A DNA stretch of 64,000 bases from Devosia sp. (GCF_025809055.1 NZ_CP075529.1:1798001-1862000); one strand, 5' to 3'. Positions 52,693 through 61,895 are shown, counted from the stretch's first letter. Translations and numbers: made by a program. The notes: generated by a model not told the origin, from the letters alone.

Positions 52693-52712
52693 ACTCCCGC
52701 TTTCGCGGGAGT
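52693..52712 (-). terminator. Intrinsic terminator of tolB
   Basis: Perfect 8-bp stem ACTCCCGC-TTTC-GCGGGAGT. Read on the minus strand it is followed by TTTCCCTTTT. It lies 31 bp after the tolB stop and closes the tol transcript before any pal gene. Confidence 0.75.
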
Positions 52713-52743
52713 GTCTGTGATCGGATCAGCAGGTTCGGGCAGA

Positions 52744-54054
52744 TTACCCGCGAAGGCCAGACCAGGCCGGGTCCGACGCATAACTGTCGGTCGGGATGGT
52801 CTGGGCACTACGGCCCCAGATATCGACGCTCATCAGGCGCGGACCGTCATTGCCACCCGGATCCTGGAAGAACATGATCACCCGGCCATTGGGCGCCCAG
52901 GTCGGCCCTTCCGCATGGAAGCTGGAATAGAGCAGGCGCTCGCCCGAGCCATCCGGGTTCATGATGCCGATATGGAACTGCCCGCCCGACTGGCGGGTAA
53001 AGGCGATCAGGTCGCCCTTGGGAGACCAGACCGGGGTGGAGTAGCTTCCCTGGCCGAAGCTGATGCGCTGCGCATTCCCGCCACCGGCACCCATCATGTA
53101 TATCTGCGGCGAACCGCCCCGATCACTCTCGAACAGGATACGGCTGCCATCGGGGGAGAAGGACGGCGAGGTGTCGATCGCCGCGCCCGACGTCAATTGC
53201 ATCGGCTGCCCGCCACCGGTCGACACTGCATAAATATTGGTGGTGCCGCCCTGCTCTACCGAAAAGGCGACCGTGCCGCCATCCGGCGAGAACCGGGGCG
53301 CGAAGGTCATGGCCCCGACATTGGCCAGCCGCTGCTGCTGCCCGGTGGACAATTGCAGCAGATAGACCTGCGGATTGCCATCGGCAAAATTCATGTAGGT
53401 CACGAGGTCGCCATTGGGCGAAAAGCGCGGGGTCAGCGCCATGGCCGTCCCATCGGTCAGGTACTGCGCATTGGCGCCGTCCTGATCCATGATCGCCAGG
53501 CGGCGCGTGCGATTGGCCTTGGGGCCACTTTCGGCCACATAGATCACCCGCGTATCGAAATAGCCCGAACCACCCGAGAGCTGCTCATAGATGGCGTCCG
53601 AAACGATATGGGCGATGCGGCGCGCCGAGTTGGGATCGGTGTTGTAGCTCTTGCCCACCACCTGCGCGGCCTGCTGGGTATCCCAGACACGCACCGACGA
53701 GGTGATCTGACCGCCCCGCTCCACCGAACCCATGACCACGCCATCCACATTGGCGGTGCGCCAGACGTTGAAATCCGGCGTGTTGTTCACATCGCCCACC
53801 TGAACCGGCAGCGACGCCGGATCGAGCGGCAGGAACAGGCCCGAGCGGCGCAGATTGTTGCGGACGATCTCGGCGATCTCCCGCCCGAAACTGGGATCGG
53901 AAGAGGCGAAATCGGGAATGGCTATGGGCAGGGGCTGAAAGTTGGCGCCCTCGACCACAATGCGCAATTGGGCAAAAGCCATGGACGAGGTTGCCAGTAG
54001 GGCACCGCCCGCCAGACCGAGCTTCAGCGCGTCGCGTCGCGTTACAAGGGTCAT
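52744..54054 (-). CDS. tolB: TolB, periplasmic beta-propeller of the Tol-Pal system
   Basis: Soluble periplasmic component linking inner-membrane TolQRA to outer-membrane Pal, needed for envelope constriction. The 436 residues have an N-terminal TolB domain (LRIVVEGANFQPLPIAIPDF) and six propeller blades with repeats such as RFSPNGDLVTYMNFADGNPQ, FSPDGGTVAFSVEQGG and SFSPDGSRILFESDRGGSPQ. The N-terminus MTLVTRRDALKLGLAGG has a twin-arginine-like pattern before AFAQ. It is 63 bp after tolA. Confidence 0.95.
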   Translation of the reverse strand: MTLVTRRDALKLGLAGGALLATSSMAFAQLRIVVEGANFQPLPIAIPDFASSDPSFGREIAEIVRNNLRRSGLFLPLDPASLPVQVGDVNNTPDFNVWRTANVDGVVMGSVERGGQITSSVRVWDTQQAAQVVGKSYNTDPNSARRIAHIVSDAIYEQLSGGSGYFDTRVIYVAESGPKANRTRRLAIMDQDGANAQYLTDGTAMALTPRFSPNGDLVTYMNFADGNPQVYLLQLSTGQQQRLANVGAMTFAPRFSPDGGTVAFSVEQGGTTNIYAVSTGGGQPMQLTSGAAIDTSPSFSPDGSRILFESDRGGSPQIYMMGAGGGNAQRISFGQGSYSTPVWSPKGDLIAFTRQSGGQFHIGIMNPDGSGERLLYSSFHAEGPTWAPNGRVIMFFQDPGGNDGPRLMSVDIWGRSAQTIPTDSYASDPAWSGLRG

Positions 54055-54117
54055 TGTGTTTGGTCTCCAGTCTCGCCTTTGGGGTCAGTCAAGGCCACCA
54101 AGCGGGCAAATTCAAGG

Positions 54118-55284
54118 TCAGGGTCTGAGTTCGATTTCAATACTGCGCCATTGGTCATAGGCGTCGGCAGAAAGCATGGAATAGGGGCCGCATTGCATCA
54201 CCGCCCGCTGCGCCGCCCGGGCAATGGCCTGCCCTGCCGGTGAGGGATCGGCCGTTACCACCTGTGGCGTGCCATTGACGCTGCCATCGGTATTCATGCG
54301 CACCCGCAAGGTCACGTTGAGGCCGCTGTTGAAGTCACTGGGCAACAGGTTCCAGCAGGTTTTGATCCGGGCCACCAGCCCATCGATGGCGGTCTGGCTG
54401 AGCCTTGCCGAGGTGCCGGTCGTGTCTCCCAGCGTGGGCGAGCCGCCCTGCCCGGTCGTGGCGCCGGTGGTCGGGGCATTGTTGATGATATTGGAAATAT
54501 CGTCGGCGGTGTCCTGGCTGATCTGGCTGGCTGGCGCCTGTGTCGGCTGACTGGCCGCCGCCTGGCGCTGACGCTCCTCTTCCTCGCGACGGCGGCGTTC
54601 GGCCTCGGCCGCTCGTGCCTGCTCGCGAATCTGCTCGAGATTGGCCGGGCGCGACGTCGGCATGGTCACTGCAACTTGTGTCGGCGGTTCCGGCGTCGGC
54701 TCCGGCTCGGGTTCAGGTTCCGGTTCAGGTTCCGGTTCGGGCTCCGGCGTCGGCTCGGGTTCCGGCGTGGGTTCGGGCTCTGGCGCCGGTGCGGGCGGCG
54801 TCAGATTATCCGGCCGGGTGACCGGCAGGCTGGGCTGCGGGGTCGGCGCAGGCTCGGGAACCGGTTCGGGGATCGGCTCGGGTTCTGGTGCCGGTTCCGG
54901 CTCTGGAACAGGTTCCGGTATGGGTTCCGGCTCAGGTTCTGGTTCAGGCGTGGGTTCGGGGGCGGGCGCAGGCGCCGTTTCCGTCACCGGCGCCGGCGTG
55001 GGAACATCGGCCGGCGACGGGGTAACCTGGTCGTCTTCGGTATTGCCTGTGGGCTGCGCCAGTTCTGCGGGTTCTTCGGATTCGACCGCGCTCGGCGTCT
55101 CGGTCTCCACGACCTGGCTGTCCAGCTGGCCCATGCGGATATTGGAGAATTCCTCGATCGGCACCAGGTCCACCGCGATAGACTGCACGGTCGGCTGCAG
55201 CGGTTCGGTCCATCCCAGATTGATGAGACCGATCGCCAGCAGCAGAACATGCAGCGATATCGAAGCGGCTAGGCCGGTGCGCAT
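54118..55284 (-). CDS. tolA: TolA-like protein with long Pro-Glu repeat linker
   Basis: Inner-membrane protein spanning the periplasm, 388 residues. One N-terminal membrane helix (SLHVLLLAIGLINLG) is followed by a low-complexity linker of about 110 residues rich in PEPEPxPEP repeats (coding region about 54690-54980). Next come an Arg/Glu-rich coiled stretch (REQARAAEAERRRREEEERQ) and the C-terminal TolA domain (RIKTCWNLLPSDFNSGLNV). The Pro-Glu linker replaces the Ala/Lys helix of enterobacterial TolA. Being repetitive, it may vary in length between strains. Confidence 0.9.
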   Translation of the reverse strand: MRTGLAASISLHVLLLAIGLINLGWTEPLQPTVQSIAVDLVPIEEFSNIRMGQLDSQVVETETPSAVESEEPAELAQPTGNTEDDQVTPSPADVPTPAPVTETAPAPAPEPTPEPEPEPEPIPEPVPEPEPAPEPEPIPEPVPEPAPTPQPSLPVTRPDNLTPPAPAPEPEPTPEPEPTPEPEPEPEPEPEPEPEPTPEPPTQVAVTMPTSRPANLEQIREQARAAEAERRRREEEERQRQAAASQPTQAPASQISQDTADDISNIINNAPTTGATTGQGGSPTLGDTTGTSARLSQTAIDGLVARIKTCWNLLPSDFNSGLNVTLRVRMNTDGSVNGTPQVVTADPSPAGQAIARAAQRAVMQCGPYSMLSADAYDQWRSIEIELRP

Positions 55285-55293
55285 GGCGTCGGC

Positions 55294-55731
<438 letters not shown>

Positions 55732-55732
55732 G

Positions 55733-56443
<711 letters not shown>

Positions 56444-56641
56444 GAAACGATCCTTTTAGCCCGGTCCGAAAAGGGACCCTATCGTCGGTGCGATGGGGTC
56501 CAAATCTGTCAAAATTAAGAGAAATGCCCGCAATTCCGGGCCCCTTCGGGCACGGCTCGGCGCAAATCGCCCATTGCGCTCTTTATGGTCACCAAAGGGT
56601 TAACAAACCCCATCTGCGCGCGGCGTGACGTCATCACACTG

Positions 56642-57040
56642 TTAGCGTTTGGAGGCGCTCAGGGCCCTAAGTGCTAGCGGAAGGCGGGCCGGACCGCCGC
56701 TGGTCTTGATCGCGGCGACGGTCAACTCGGCACTGGTCAGAATGGTCTGCTCACGAACAATTGTCTGCCGGAGCACGAGCCGCGCGCCGCTGGCGCTGAC
56801 CACCTCGGTCAGAACGTCGAGCAGATCGTCGATCCGAGCCGGAGCGACGAATTCGAGCGCCATCGTACGCACGGCGAAGGCGATTCCCTGCTCGGCCAGT
56901 TCGGCATGGTGGATGCCTTGTTCGCGCAGGAACTCGGTGCGGGCCCGCTCGAAGAATTTGAGATAGGCCGCGTGATAGACATTTCCCGAAAAGTCGGTGT
57001 CTTCGTAGTAGATGCGGACGGCAAAACGATGCTCGCTCAT
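56642..57040 (-). CDS. ybgC: YbgC-type acyl-CoA thioesterase
   Basis: Hot-dog-fold thioesterase of 132 residues, the usual partner of the tol genes. The active-site motif is YYEDTDFSGNVYHAAYLKFF, with the catalytic aspartate and downstream histidine; ARTEFLREQGI follows. An ATG at 57040 overlaps the stop of the HhH gene (57037) by four bases and gives the family start. It ends 198 bp before tolQ, so it is probably transcribed with the ruv genes rather than with tolQRAB. Confidence 0.93.
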   Translation of the reverse strand: MSEHRFAVRIYYEDTDFSGNVYHAAYLKFFERARTEFLREQGIHHAELAEQGIAFAVRTMALEFVAPARIDDLLDVLTEVVSASGARLVLRQTIVREQTILTSAELTVAAIKTSGGPARLPLALRALSASKR

Positions 57041-57246
57041 GGCGACTTGTAGCCCAGTCCGCGCTCGGCCATGGCCGGATCCAGCTCGACAAAGCTCTTG
57101 GGGCCGATGCCGTGCAGATCGGCGACGGCCTTGCGGGTCCACTGGGTCAGGTCCGCGAAGGTAGCGATGCCTGCATGGGCCAGAGCCGCATGGGCCGGGC
57201 GGCTGAGTTTCAGGCAATCGGCGATGCGATCAATGGGTGCGGTCAT
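57037..57246 (-). CDS. Small helix-hairpin-helix protein
   Basis: Protein of 69 residues with no known name. LSRPAHAALAHAGIATFADL and RKAVADLHGIGPKSFVELD form two helix-hairpin-helix-like units with the GIGP turn typical of DNA contact, resembling the C-terminal domain of RNA polymerase alpha. It lies between a Nudix gene and ybgC with four-base overlaps at both ends, so it is translated in a chain. A nucleic-acid-binding role is inferred from the HhH turn only. Confidence 0.75.
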   Translation of the reverse strand: MTAPIDRIADCLKLSRPAHAALAHAGIATFADLTQWTRKAVADLHGIGPKSFVELDPAMAERGLGYKSP

Positions 57247-57743
57247 CGTGCGGCCCGTTCGTCATGCACGATATGGGTGAGCGCCACAGGCATGTTGCGC
57301 AGCACTGCGCGCAGCCAGACCGGCTGAAGATTGAGCGCCTCGAGCCCGTCGCCGGCCAGATCGACCCAATGAAAGCGATGTTCGTTGTCCTCCTCGTGGG
57401 TGACACGCCAGGGACTTTTGCCGTCGGGCCCGTCCCCGCCATCGAAACGGGCATGGTAGAACAGGCCTAACTCGTGCATGTCGTAGCCCATGCGCCGATA
57501 AAAACTCTCCGAGGTGAGGGCGATGTCGCCTACGGTGGCAGCAAGGCCGATTTCCTCGACAATCTCGCGCTGCAGCGACAGCTTGCTGGGCTCGCCCAGT
57601 TCGACGCGGCCGCCCGGCAGCATGGAAAAGCCGTCATCATCCTCGTCGCAAACCAGGACATGGTTATCGACCATGAAGATCGCCGCCACGCGATAATTGA
57701 AGCGCTGACCCTCGATCGGGAAACTGATCATATGGCGGCTCAT
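57243..57743 (-). CDS. Nudix hydrolase
   Basis: Diphosphate hydrolase of 166 residues. The Nudix box is complete: GGRVELGEPSKLSLQRE followed by IVEEIGL (GX5EX7REUXEEXGU), within about residues 43-66. The flanking sheet begins FNYRVAAIFMVDNHVLVCDE. The substrate is not evident. It overlaps ruvB and the HhH gene by four bases each. Confidence 0.92.
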   Translation of the reverse strand: MSRHMISFPIEGQRFNYRVAAIFMVDNHVLVCDEDDDGFSMLPGGRVELGEPSKLSLQREIVEEIGLAATVGDIALTSESFYRRMGYDMHELGLFYHARFDGGDGPDGKSPWRVTHEEDNEHRFHWVDLAGDGLEALNLQPVWLRAVLRNMPVALTHIVHDERAAR

Positions 57744-58777
57744 TCCTCGCCCTCCTCGAAGAGGCTCGATTGCAGGCCGACGAAACCCTGCGGCACGATC
57801 TTGTTCAGGTGCTGGAAGGCGATGGCGGTCAGCATCCGCCCGCGCGGCGTGCGCTGGATGAAACCCTGCTGCAACAGATAGGGTTCAACGATCTCCTCGA
57901 TGGCGTCGCGCGGCTCGCTGAGGGCCGCCGCAATGGTTTCGATGCCCACCGGACCGCCATTGTAGAAATCGGCAATGGTGGTGAGATAGCGCCGGTCGAG
58001 CTGGTCGAGACCCCGTGCATCGACGTCGAGCCGGATCAGGGCCTTGTCGGCGACGGCGCGATTGACCTCGCCGACCCCGTCGACCAGCGCGAAATCGATC
58101 ACCCGGCGCAACAGCCGCCCGGCAATACGGGGGGTGCCACGGGATCGGCGCGCAATTTCCATGGCGCCATCGGCGGACATGGCCATGCCCATCAGCCGCG
58201 CCCCGCGCGTCACGATCAACACCAGTTCCTCGGGCGTATAGAAGTTGAGTCGCACCGGGATGCCGAAGCGGTCGCGAAGCGGTGTTGTGAGCAGGCCTGC
58301 GCGGGTTGTGGCACCCACCAGCGTGAACTTGGCCAGATCGATGCGGACCGAGCGCGCCGCGGGCCCCTCGCCGATGATGAGGTCGAGCTGGAAATCCTCC
58401 ATGGCCGGATAGAGCACTTCCTCGATGGCCGGATTGAGCCGGTGAATCTCGTCGATGAAAAGAACGTCGCGTTCCTCGAGATTGGTCAGCAGCGCCGCCA
58501 GGTCTCCGGCCTTGGCGATCACCGGACCGGAAGTGGCGCGGAAGCCGACGCCCAGTTCCTTGGCAATGATCTGCGCCAGTGTCGTCTTGCCTAGCCCCGG
58601 CGGGCCCACGAACAGCACATGGTCGAGCGCCGTACCGCGGTGCCTGGCAGCCTGGATAAAGACTTCCAGATTAGCCCGGGCCGCCGCCTGGCCGACAAAA
58701 TCGGCAAAGCCCGAGGGGCGGAGCGAAACATCAAGGCTGTCATCGCGCCCGGCGGATGCAGAGGTCAGGGTGGTCAC
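57740..58777 (-). CDS. ruvB: Holliday junction helicase RuvB
   Basis: Hexameric ATPase that drives branch migration with RuvA; 345 residues. Walker A is GPPGLGKT (58-65), Walker B is FIDEIHRLNP, the sensor is in TLVGATTRAGLL, and the C-terminal winged helix has EEIVEPYLLQQGFIQRTPRG. All are standard. It is preceded by two small unknown genes that separate it from ruvA. Confidence 0.97.
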   Translation of the reverse strand: MTTLTSASAGRDDSLDVSLRPSGFADFVGQAAARANLEVFIQAARHRGTALDHVLFVGPPGLGKTTLAQIIAKELGVGFRATSGPVIAKAGDLAALLTNLEERDVLFIDEIHRLNPAIEEVLYPAMEDFQLDLIIGEGPAARSVRIDLAKFTLVGATTRAGLLTTPLRDRFGIPVRLNFYTPEELVLIVTRGARLMGMAMSADGAMEIARRSRGTPRIAGRLLRRVIDFALVDGVGEVNRAVADKALIRLDVDARGLDQLDRRYLTTIADFYNGGPVGIETIAAALSEPRDAIEEIVEPYLLQQGFIQRTPRGRMLTAIAFQHLNKIVPQGFVGLQSSLFEEGEE

Positions 58778-58780
58778 AGT

Positions 58781-59227
58781 CTAAAGGTCCTTTTGCGCGG
58801 CGTCAGGCAGCGACTTGGCATCAACTACGCGGAATACAAGCCAGGACAGCACAAAGCCAGCTATCGGCAGGATGACTTCCCAAACAGGAAAGGCAATCTT
58901 GTCGGCCCGCCGAGCCCAGTCATAGAGAAAATAGGCCGATGCCGGATTGAAGGCGTAGAGCGCAATGACCTGCCCGTCCAAGACCCGCCCGTTCCGGTTC
59001 TCCCAGCGTGCCAGAATGAACCAGTAGATCATCGCCAGACCAACACCGATGGCGAACATTGCTCCGACAAACACGAGTGTAAATCCCATCGGCCTCTGCA
59101 ACCAGGAGGCCAAGGGAAGTGCCTGGCTGGCACCAAAGACGATGAAAGGCGCCGGCCCCAAGAGCGCAGTCGTACCCGCATAGAGCCGGCCCGACCCGGA
59201 TGACGGGGAAAACCGCGATGCGCGCAC
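58781..59227 (-). CDS. Small hypothetical membrane protein
   Basis: Unrecognised protein of 148 residues with four predicted membrane spans (GTTALLGPAPFIVFGASQA, MGFTLVFVGAMFAIGVGLAM, an uncertain GQVIALYAFNPASAYFLYDW, and VWEVILPIAGFVLSWLVFRV). It starts with GTG one base into the preceding gene's stop and ends 3 bp before ruvB. The start is uncertain: the first 15 residues are low complexity and a later Met may be used. The insertion between ruvA and ruvB is unusual for the locus. Confidence 0.6.
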   Translation of the reverse strand: MRASRFSPSSGSGRLYAGTTALLGPAPFIVFGASQALPLASWLQRPMGFTLVFVGAMFAIGVGLAMIYWFILARWENRNGRVLDGQVIALYAFNPASAYFLYDWARRADKIAFPVWEVILPIAGFVLSWLVFRVVDAKSLPDAAQKDL

Positions 59228-59526
59228 TATTGAATGCTCGAAACCGGGACACAGGCCGAGCGAACGGCGGTCTTGTCCTTGAGGTCAGGATTCTGCCGGG
59301 TCATGCGGAAGAACATCTTGGTCAGATAATCGAGCCTGGCGTCGCAGGACCAGCGCGGCAATGGCTGGGCGGGGTCATGAAAGTAGTAAGGCTTGGTTGA
59401 GCCGTCCGCCTCCACAAACCAGATGGCAACGGCTGTCGCTTCGTTCTGATCGGCCTGCACCACCGGCGCGGTGGCCAGAGCCATGCCCAGTGCGATCACA
59501 ACAGACTTCCATCCCGTCCGGACCAT
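59227..59526 (-). CDS. Small exported hypothetical protein
   Basis: Protein of 99 residues, not recognised. The signal peptide is MVRTGWKSVVIALGMALATA, with likely cleavage near VVQAD. The mature domain has two cysteines (RWSCDARLDY and VRSACVPVSS) that could form a disulfide. I start at the ATG at 59526, after GAGGGAG, rather than at an upstream GTG. It precedes the small membrane protein gene by overlap and lies 33 bp from the repeat at 59560. Confidence 0.65.
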   Translation of the reverse strand: MVRTGWKSVVIALGMALATAPVVQADQNEATAVAIWFVEADGSTKPYYFHDPAQPLPRWSCDARLDYLTKMFFRMTRQNPDLKDKTAVRSACVPVSSIQ

Positions 59527-59559
59527 CGCGCGTTTCTCCCTCATCAGTTTCACCGCGAC

Positions 59560-59686
59560 CCTAGAGCATTTCTCGTTCTGATAGAATCAGAACGAATGCT
59601 CTAACTCTTTGATTGGTCGCGTTTTCGATCCCCGGGTCGATGCCCGAGGAGAAAAGTGGCGTCCACTTTTCTTGAAAACGCTCTAG
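59560..59686 (-). repeat. Dispersed palindromic repeat, copy B (long form)
   Basis: Read on the minus strand: CTAGAGCGTTTTCAAGAAAA, the hairpin AAAAGTGGACGCCACTTTT, CTCGGGCATCGACCCGGGG, then GCGACCAATCAAAGAGTT and a second palindrome AGAGCATTCGTTCTGAT-N3-ATCAGAACGA ending in ATGCTCTAG. The first 75 bp match copy A (27831-27905) closely. The TAG of CTAGAGCG is the stop codon of ruvA. Such elements in this order of bacteria are highly repeated in genomes. Confidence 0.8.
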
Positions 59687-60300
59687 CTGCTCAACTCCCG
59701 CAATCCCAACCGGATCAGTTTTTCCGTTGCCGTATCCTCGCCTTCCCTGGCCACCACCCGCGCCACGGCAGCAGAGGCCTGGGCGCTGGAATAGCCCAGA
59801 TTGCTCAGGGCCGAGACCGCATCGGCAATATTGCCGGAGGCCACCCCATCCCCCAGCGCCGCCTGCAGACCCAGCGTGCCGGCGTCGACCGCACCCATGG
59901 CCGGCACCTTGCCCTTGAGCTCGGTCACCACGCGCAGCGCCAGCTTGGGCCCGACGCCATTGGCACGGCCGATCATGGCCTTGTCCTGCAGGGCCACCGC
60001 ACTCGACAGCTCGGATGGCGTCATCACCGACAGGATGGCCAGCGCCACGCGCGAGCCGACCCCCTGCACGGTGGTCAAAAGGTTGAACCAGTTCTTTTCG
60101 GTTTCGCTGGCAAAGCCATAGAGCCGGATCAGGTCCTCGCGCACGATGGTCTCGATAAAGACCACCGCCGCTTCGCCCACGCGCGGCAGAGCCTGCAAGG
60201 TGCGGCTCGAGCAAAAGACCTCGTAGCACACACCCCCGCAATCGATGAGGACCCAGTCGTCGCCGAAGTGATCGACCAGACCCTTGAGCTTTCCGATCAT
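59683..60300 (-). CDS. ruvA: Holliday junction DNA-binding protein RuvA
   Basis: Tetrameric junction-recognition protein, 205 residues. It has an OB-fold N-terminus (MIGKLKGLVDHFGDDWVLID), HhH motifs around LTTVQGVGSRVALAIL and GRANGVGPKLALRVVTELKG, and a C-terminal RuvB-contact domain (DAVSALSNLGYSSAQASAAV). The stop TAG lies in the repeat element. It overlaps ruvC by four bases; its usual neighbour ruvB is 906 bp away. Confidence 0.96.
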   Translation of the reverse strand: MIGKLKGLVDHFGDDWVLIDCGGVCYEVFCSSRTLQALPRVGEAAVVFIETIVREDLIRLYGFASETEKNWFNLLTTVQGVGSRVALAILSVMTPSELSSAVALQDKAMIGRANGVGPKLALRVVTELKGKVPAMGAVDAGTLGLQAALGDGVASGNIADAVSALSNLGYSSAQASAAVARVVAREGEDTATEKLIRLGLRELSS

Positions 60301-60803
60301 GCAAGGCTCCTCATCCGCAGCGCGGAAACACGGTGATGGGCGTGGCAGATGGCGATGGCCAGCGCATCGGCCGCGTCGGCGCCCTTGACCAGGGCGGTGG
60401 GCAACAAGGTCCGCACCATGAGCCCCACCTGCGCCTTGTCGGCATGGCCGGTCCCCACGACCGACTTCTTGACCAGATTGGCCGCATATTCGGAGACCGG
60501 CAGCCCGCGCAGAGCCGGTGTCACCAGCACCACGCCCCGGGCCTGGCCCAGGATCAGGGCCGAGCGCGCACCAGCATTGACGAAGGTTTCTTCGACTGCC
60601 GCCTCGTGCGGGCCATGCGCGTCCAGCACACCGGCCAATCCTTCGGCCAAGGCGGCAAGCCGGCTGGCCAGCGGGCCTTCGACCGGCGGGGTCAGCGTGC
60701 CGGCGGCCACGAAGGTCAGGCGGTTGTCCACGGCATCGAGGATGCCCCAGCCGCACCGGCGCAGGCCGGGATCGATTCCGATGATTCGCACGGACTTGCT
60801 CAT
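60297..60803 (-). CDS. ruvC: Holliday junction resolvase RuvC
   Basis: Endonuclease cutting Holliday junctions, 168 residues. The acidic catalytic cluster is Asp11 in IIGIDPGLRRCGWG, the glutamate in AAVEETFVNAGA and the pair in ADAADALAIAICHAHH near the end. It is first in the minus-strand series ruvC-ruvA-small genes-ruvB-nudix-HhH-ybgC. Confidence 0.96.
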   Translation of the reverse strand: MSKSVRIIGIDPGLRRCGWGILDAVDNRLTFVAAGTLTPPVEGPLASRLAALAEGLAGVLDAHGPHEAAVEETFVNAGARSALILGQARGVVLVTPALRGLPVSEYAANLVKKSVVGTGHADKAQVGLMVRTLLPTALVKGADAADALAIAICHAHHRVSALRMRSLA

Positions 60804-61109
60804 GGCTTCCTTCTACCCGGCCCACATGAGCCTACCAAGGCCAAAGTGAACAAAGCGGAAACAGACAAAGATGTGATGACAGATTGTTAGAATTGCACCA
60901 ATCGCGCCAAGAGGTCGTTGACGCCCTTCGCGTAGGCAGGGAGCGGGAGTGCAAGAGGACGCGTGCAATGACAGGTTTTTGGGCTATCCGACCCCGATAT
61001 AGAGGCCGCACGGCCCTGCCGATGGACCTGCGGAGAACGAACCCTACGCCACCCTGAGCCGAGGCCCTTCAGGCTTTTTCATCCCTTGGTCTTGCTCAGG
61101 CTGTGCAAT
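60804..61109 (+). other. 306-bp intergenic region upstream of the GGDEF gene
   Basis: No protein gene is supported here. The region holds a TAGAAT hexamer at 60886-60891 (possible -10, no good -35 at 17 bp) and a candidate structured RNA (60895-61080). That RNA ends in a stem with the arms CCTGA at 61053-61057 and TCAGG at 61069-61073, then CTTTTTC. Confidence 0.55.
60895..61080 (+). ncRNA. Candidate small RNA with intrinsic terminator
   Basis: About 185 nt after a possible TAGAAT box, ending in a CCTGA/TCAGG hairpin and CTTTTTC. Inside, GCGTAGG can pair with CCTACGC and the adjacent GGCAGGG with CCCTGCC, giving an extended rod. The size and rod shape recall 6S RNA, but I cannot confirm this and no consensus central bubble was identified. 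The plus strand fits best with the T-run. The boundaries are approximate. Confidence 0.38.
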
Positions 61110-61892
61110 ATGAACTCATCCCCAAATCCGGTCATATCCCGAAACTGGTCCAGTGTCGGCCGTTGGACGATTTTTGGCACGCTGATCTGCATTGCCGTCT
61201 CGGTCGCCTTCAACCGCATCGTCTTTGACGATCTGGGCGGAGACGCGGTCGGCCGGGCCGTGATGAGCGCCACCGTCCTGCCGCTGCTGCTCGGCACGCC
61301 GCTGTTCCTTTTCCTGTCCATGCGCGTGCGCGGCCTGGCCCTTTCCAACATGCGGCTGCGCGTCGTGGCGCGAACCGACAGCCTCACCTCCTGCCTCAAT
61401 CGCGGGGCCTTTGCCGGGCGCGTGGAAGACTGGCTGCATCGCGCACCGCAGAACGCCACCGGCGCCCTGTTGATGATCGATGCCGACAATTTCAAATCCA
61501 TCAATGACCTGTTCGGGCATCAGATGGGCGACGAGGCGCTGACCATTATCGCCCGTTCGATCCGGGCGGTGCTGAGGCCCGGCGACGTGGCCGGCCGCAT
61601 GGGGGGCGAAGAATTCGCCGTGTTCCTGCCCAATGTTTCGGAAATGGAAGCCCAGGTGGTGGCCGAGCGCATCCGCCGTGCCGTCTATCTCGCCATGTTC
61701 GTGCCCGATGGGCAAAGGCGTCATCTCAGCGTCAGCATTGGCGGCGCCGTGTTTGTGCGGTCCACCACGTTTTCGACCCTGTTCCGCATCGCCGACCAGC
61801 GGCTCTACGGCGCCAAGAACGCCGGCCGAAACGCCATCGCCGTGGCGCAGGTGGACGACCACCCCGATATTCGCCTGAAACTGAGCGCCTGA
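61110..61892 (+). CDS. GGDEF-domain diguanylate cyclase
   Basis: Predicted enzyme making cyclic di-GMP, 260 residues. Two hydrophobic segments lie at about residues 20-38 and 60-80 (GTLICIAVSVAFNRIVFDDL; LPLLLGTPLFLFLSM). The GGDEF domain follows with RTDSLTSCLNRGAF, DADNFKSINDLFGHQ and the active motif GGEEF (165-169), which is intact. No full inhibitory RxxD site is recognised. The ATG at 61110 is used; an upstream TTG would add eight residues. Confidence 0.93.
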   Translation: MNSSPNPVISRNWSSVGRWTIFGTLICIAVSVAFNRIVFDDLGGDAVGRAVMSATVLPLLLGTPLFLFLSMRVRGLALSNMRLRVVARTDSLTSCLNRGAFAGRVEDWLHRAPQNATGALLMIDADNFKSINDLFGHQMGDEALTIIARSIRAVLRPGDVAGRMGGEEFAVFLPNVSEMEAQVVAERIRRAVYLAMFVPDGQRRHLSVSIGGAVFVRSTTFSTLFRIADQRLYGAKNAGRNAIAVAQVDDHPDIRLKLSA

Positions 61893-61895
61893 CGA

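Noticed and set aside
54690..54980. Repeated GC-rich units that could be taken for a CRISPR or minisatellite array
   Set aside because: They encode the Pro-Glu linker of TolA in frame; there are no spacers of constant length.
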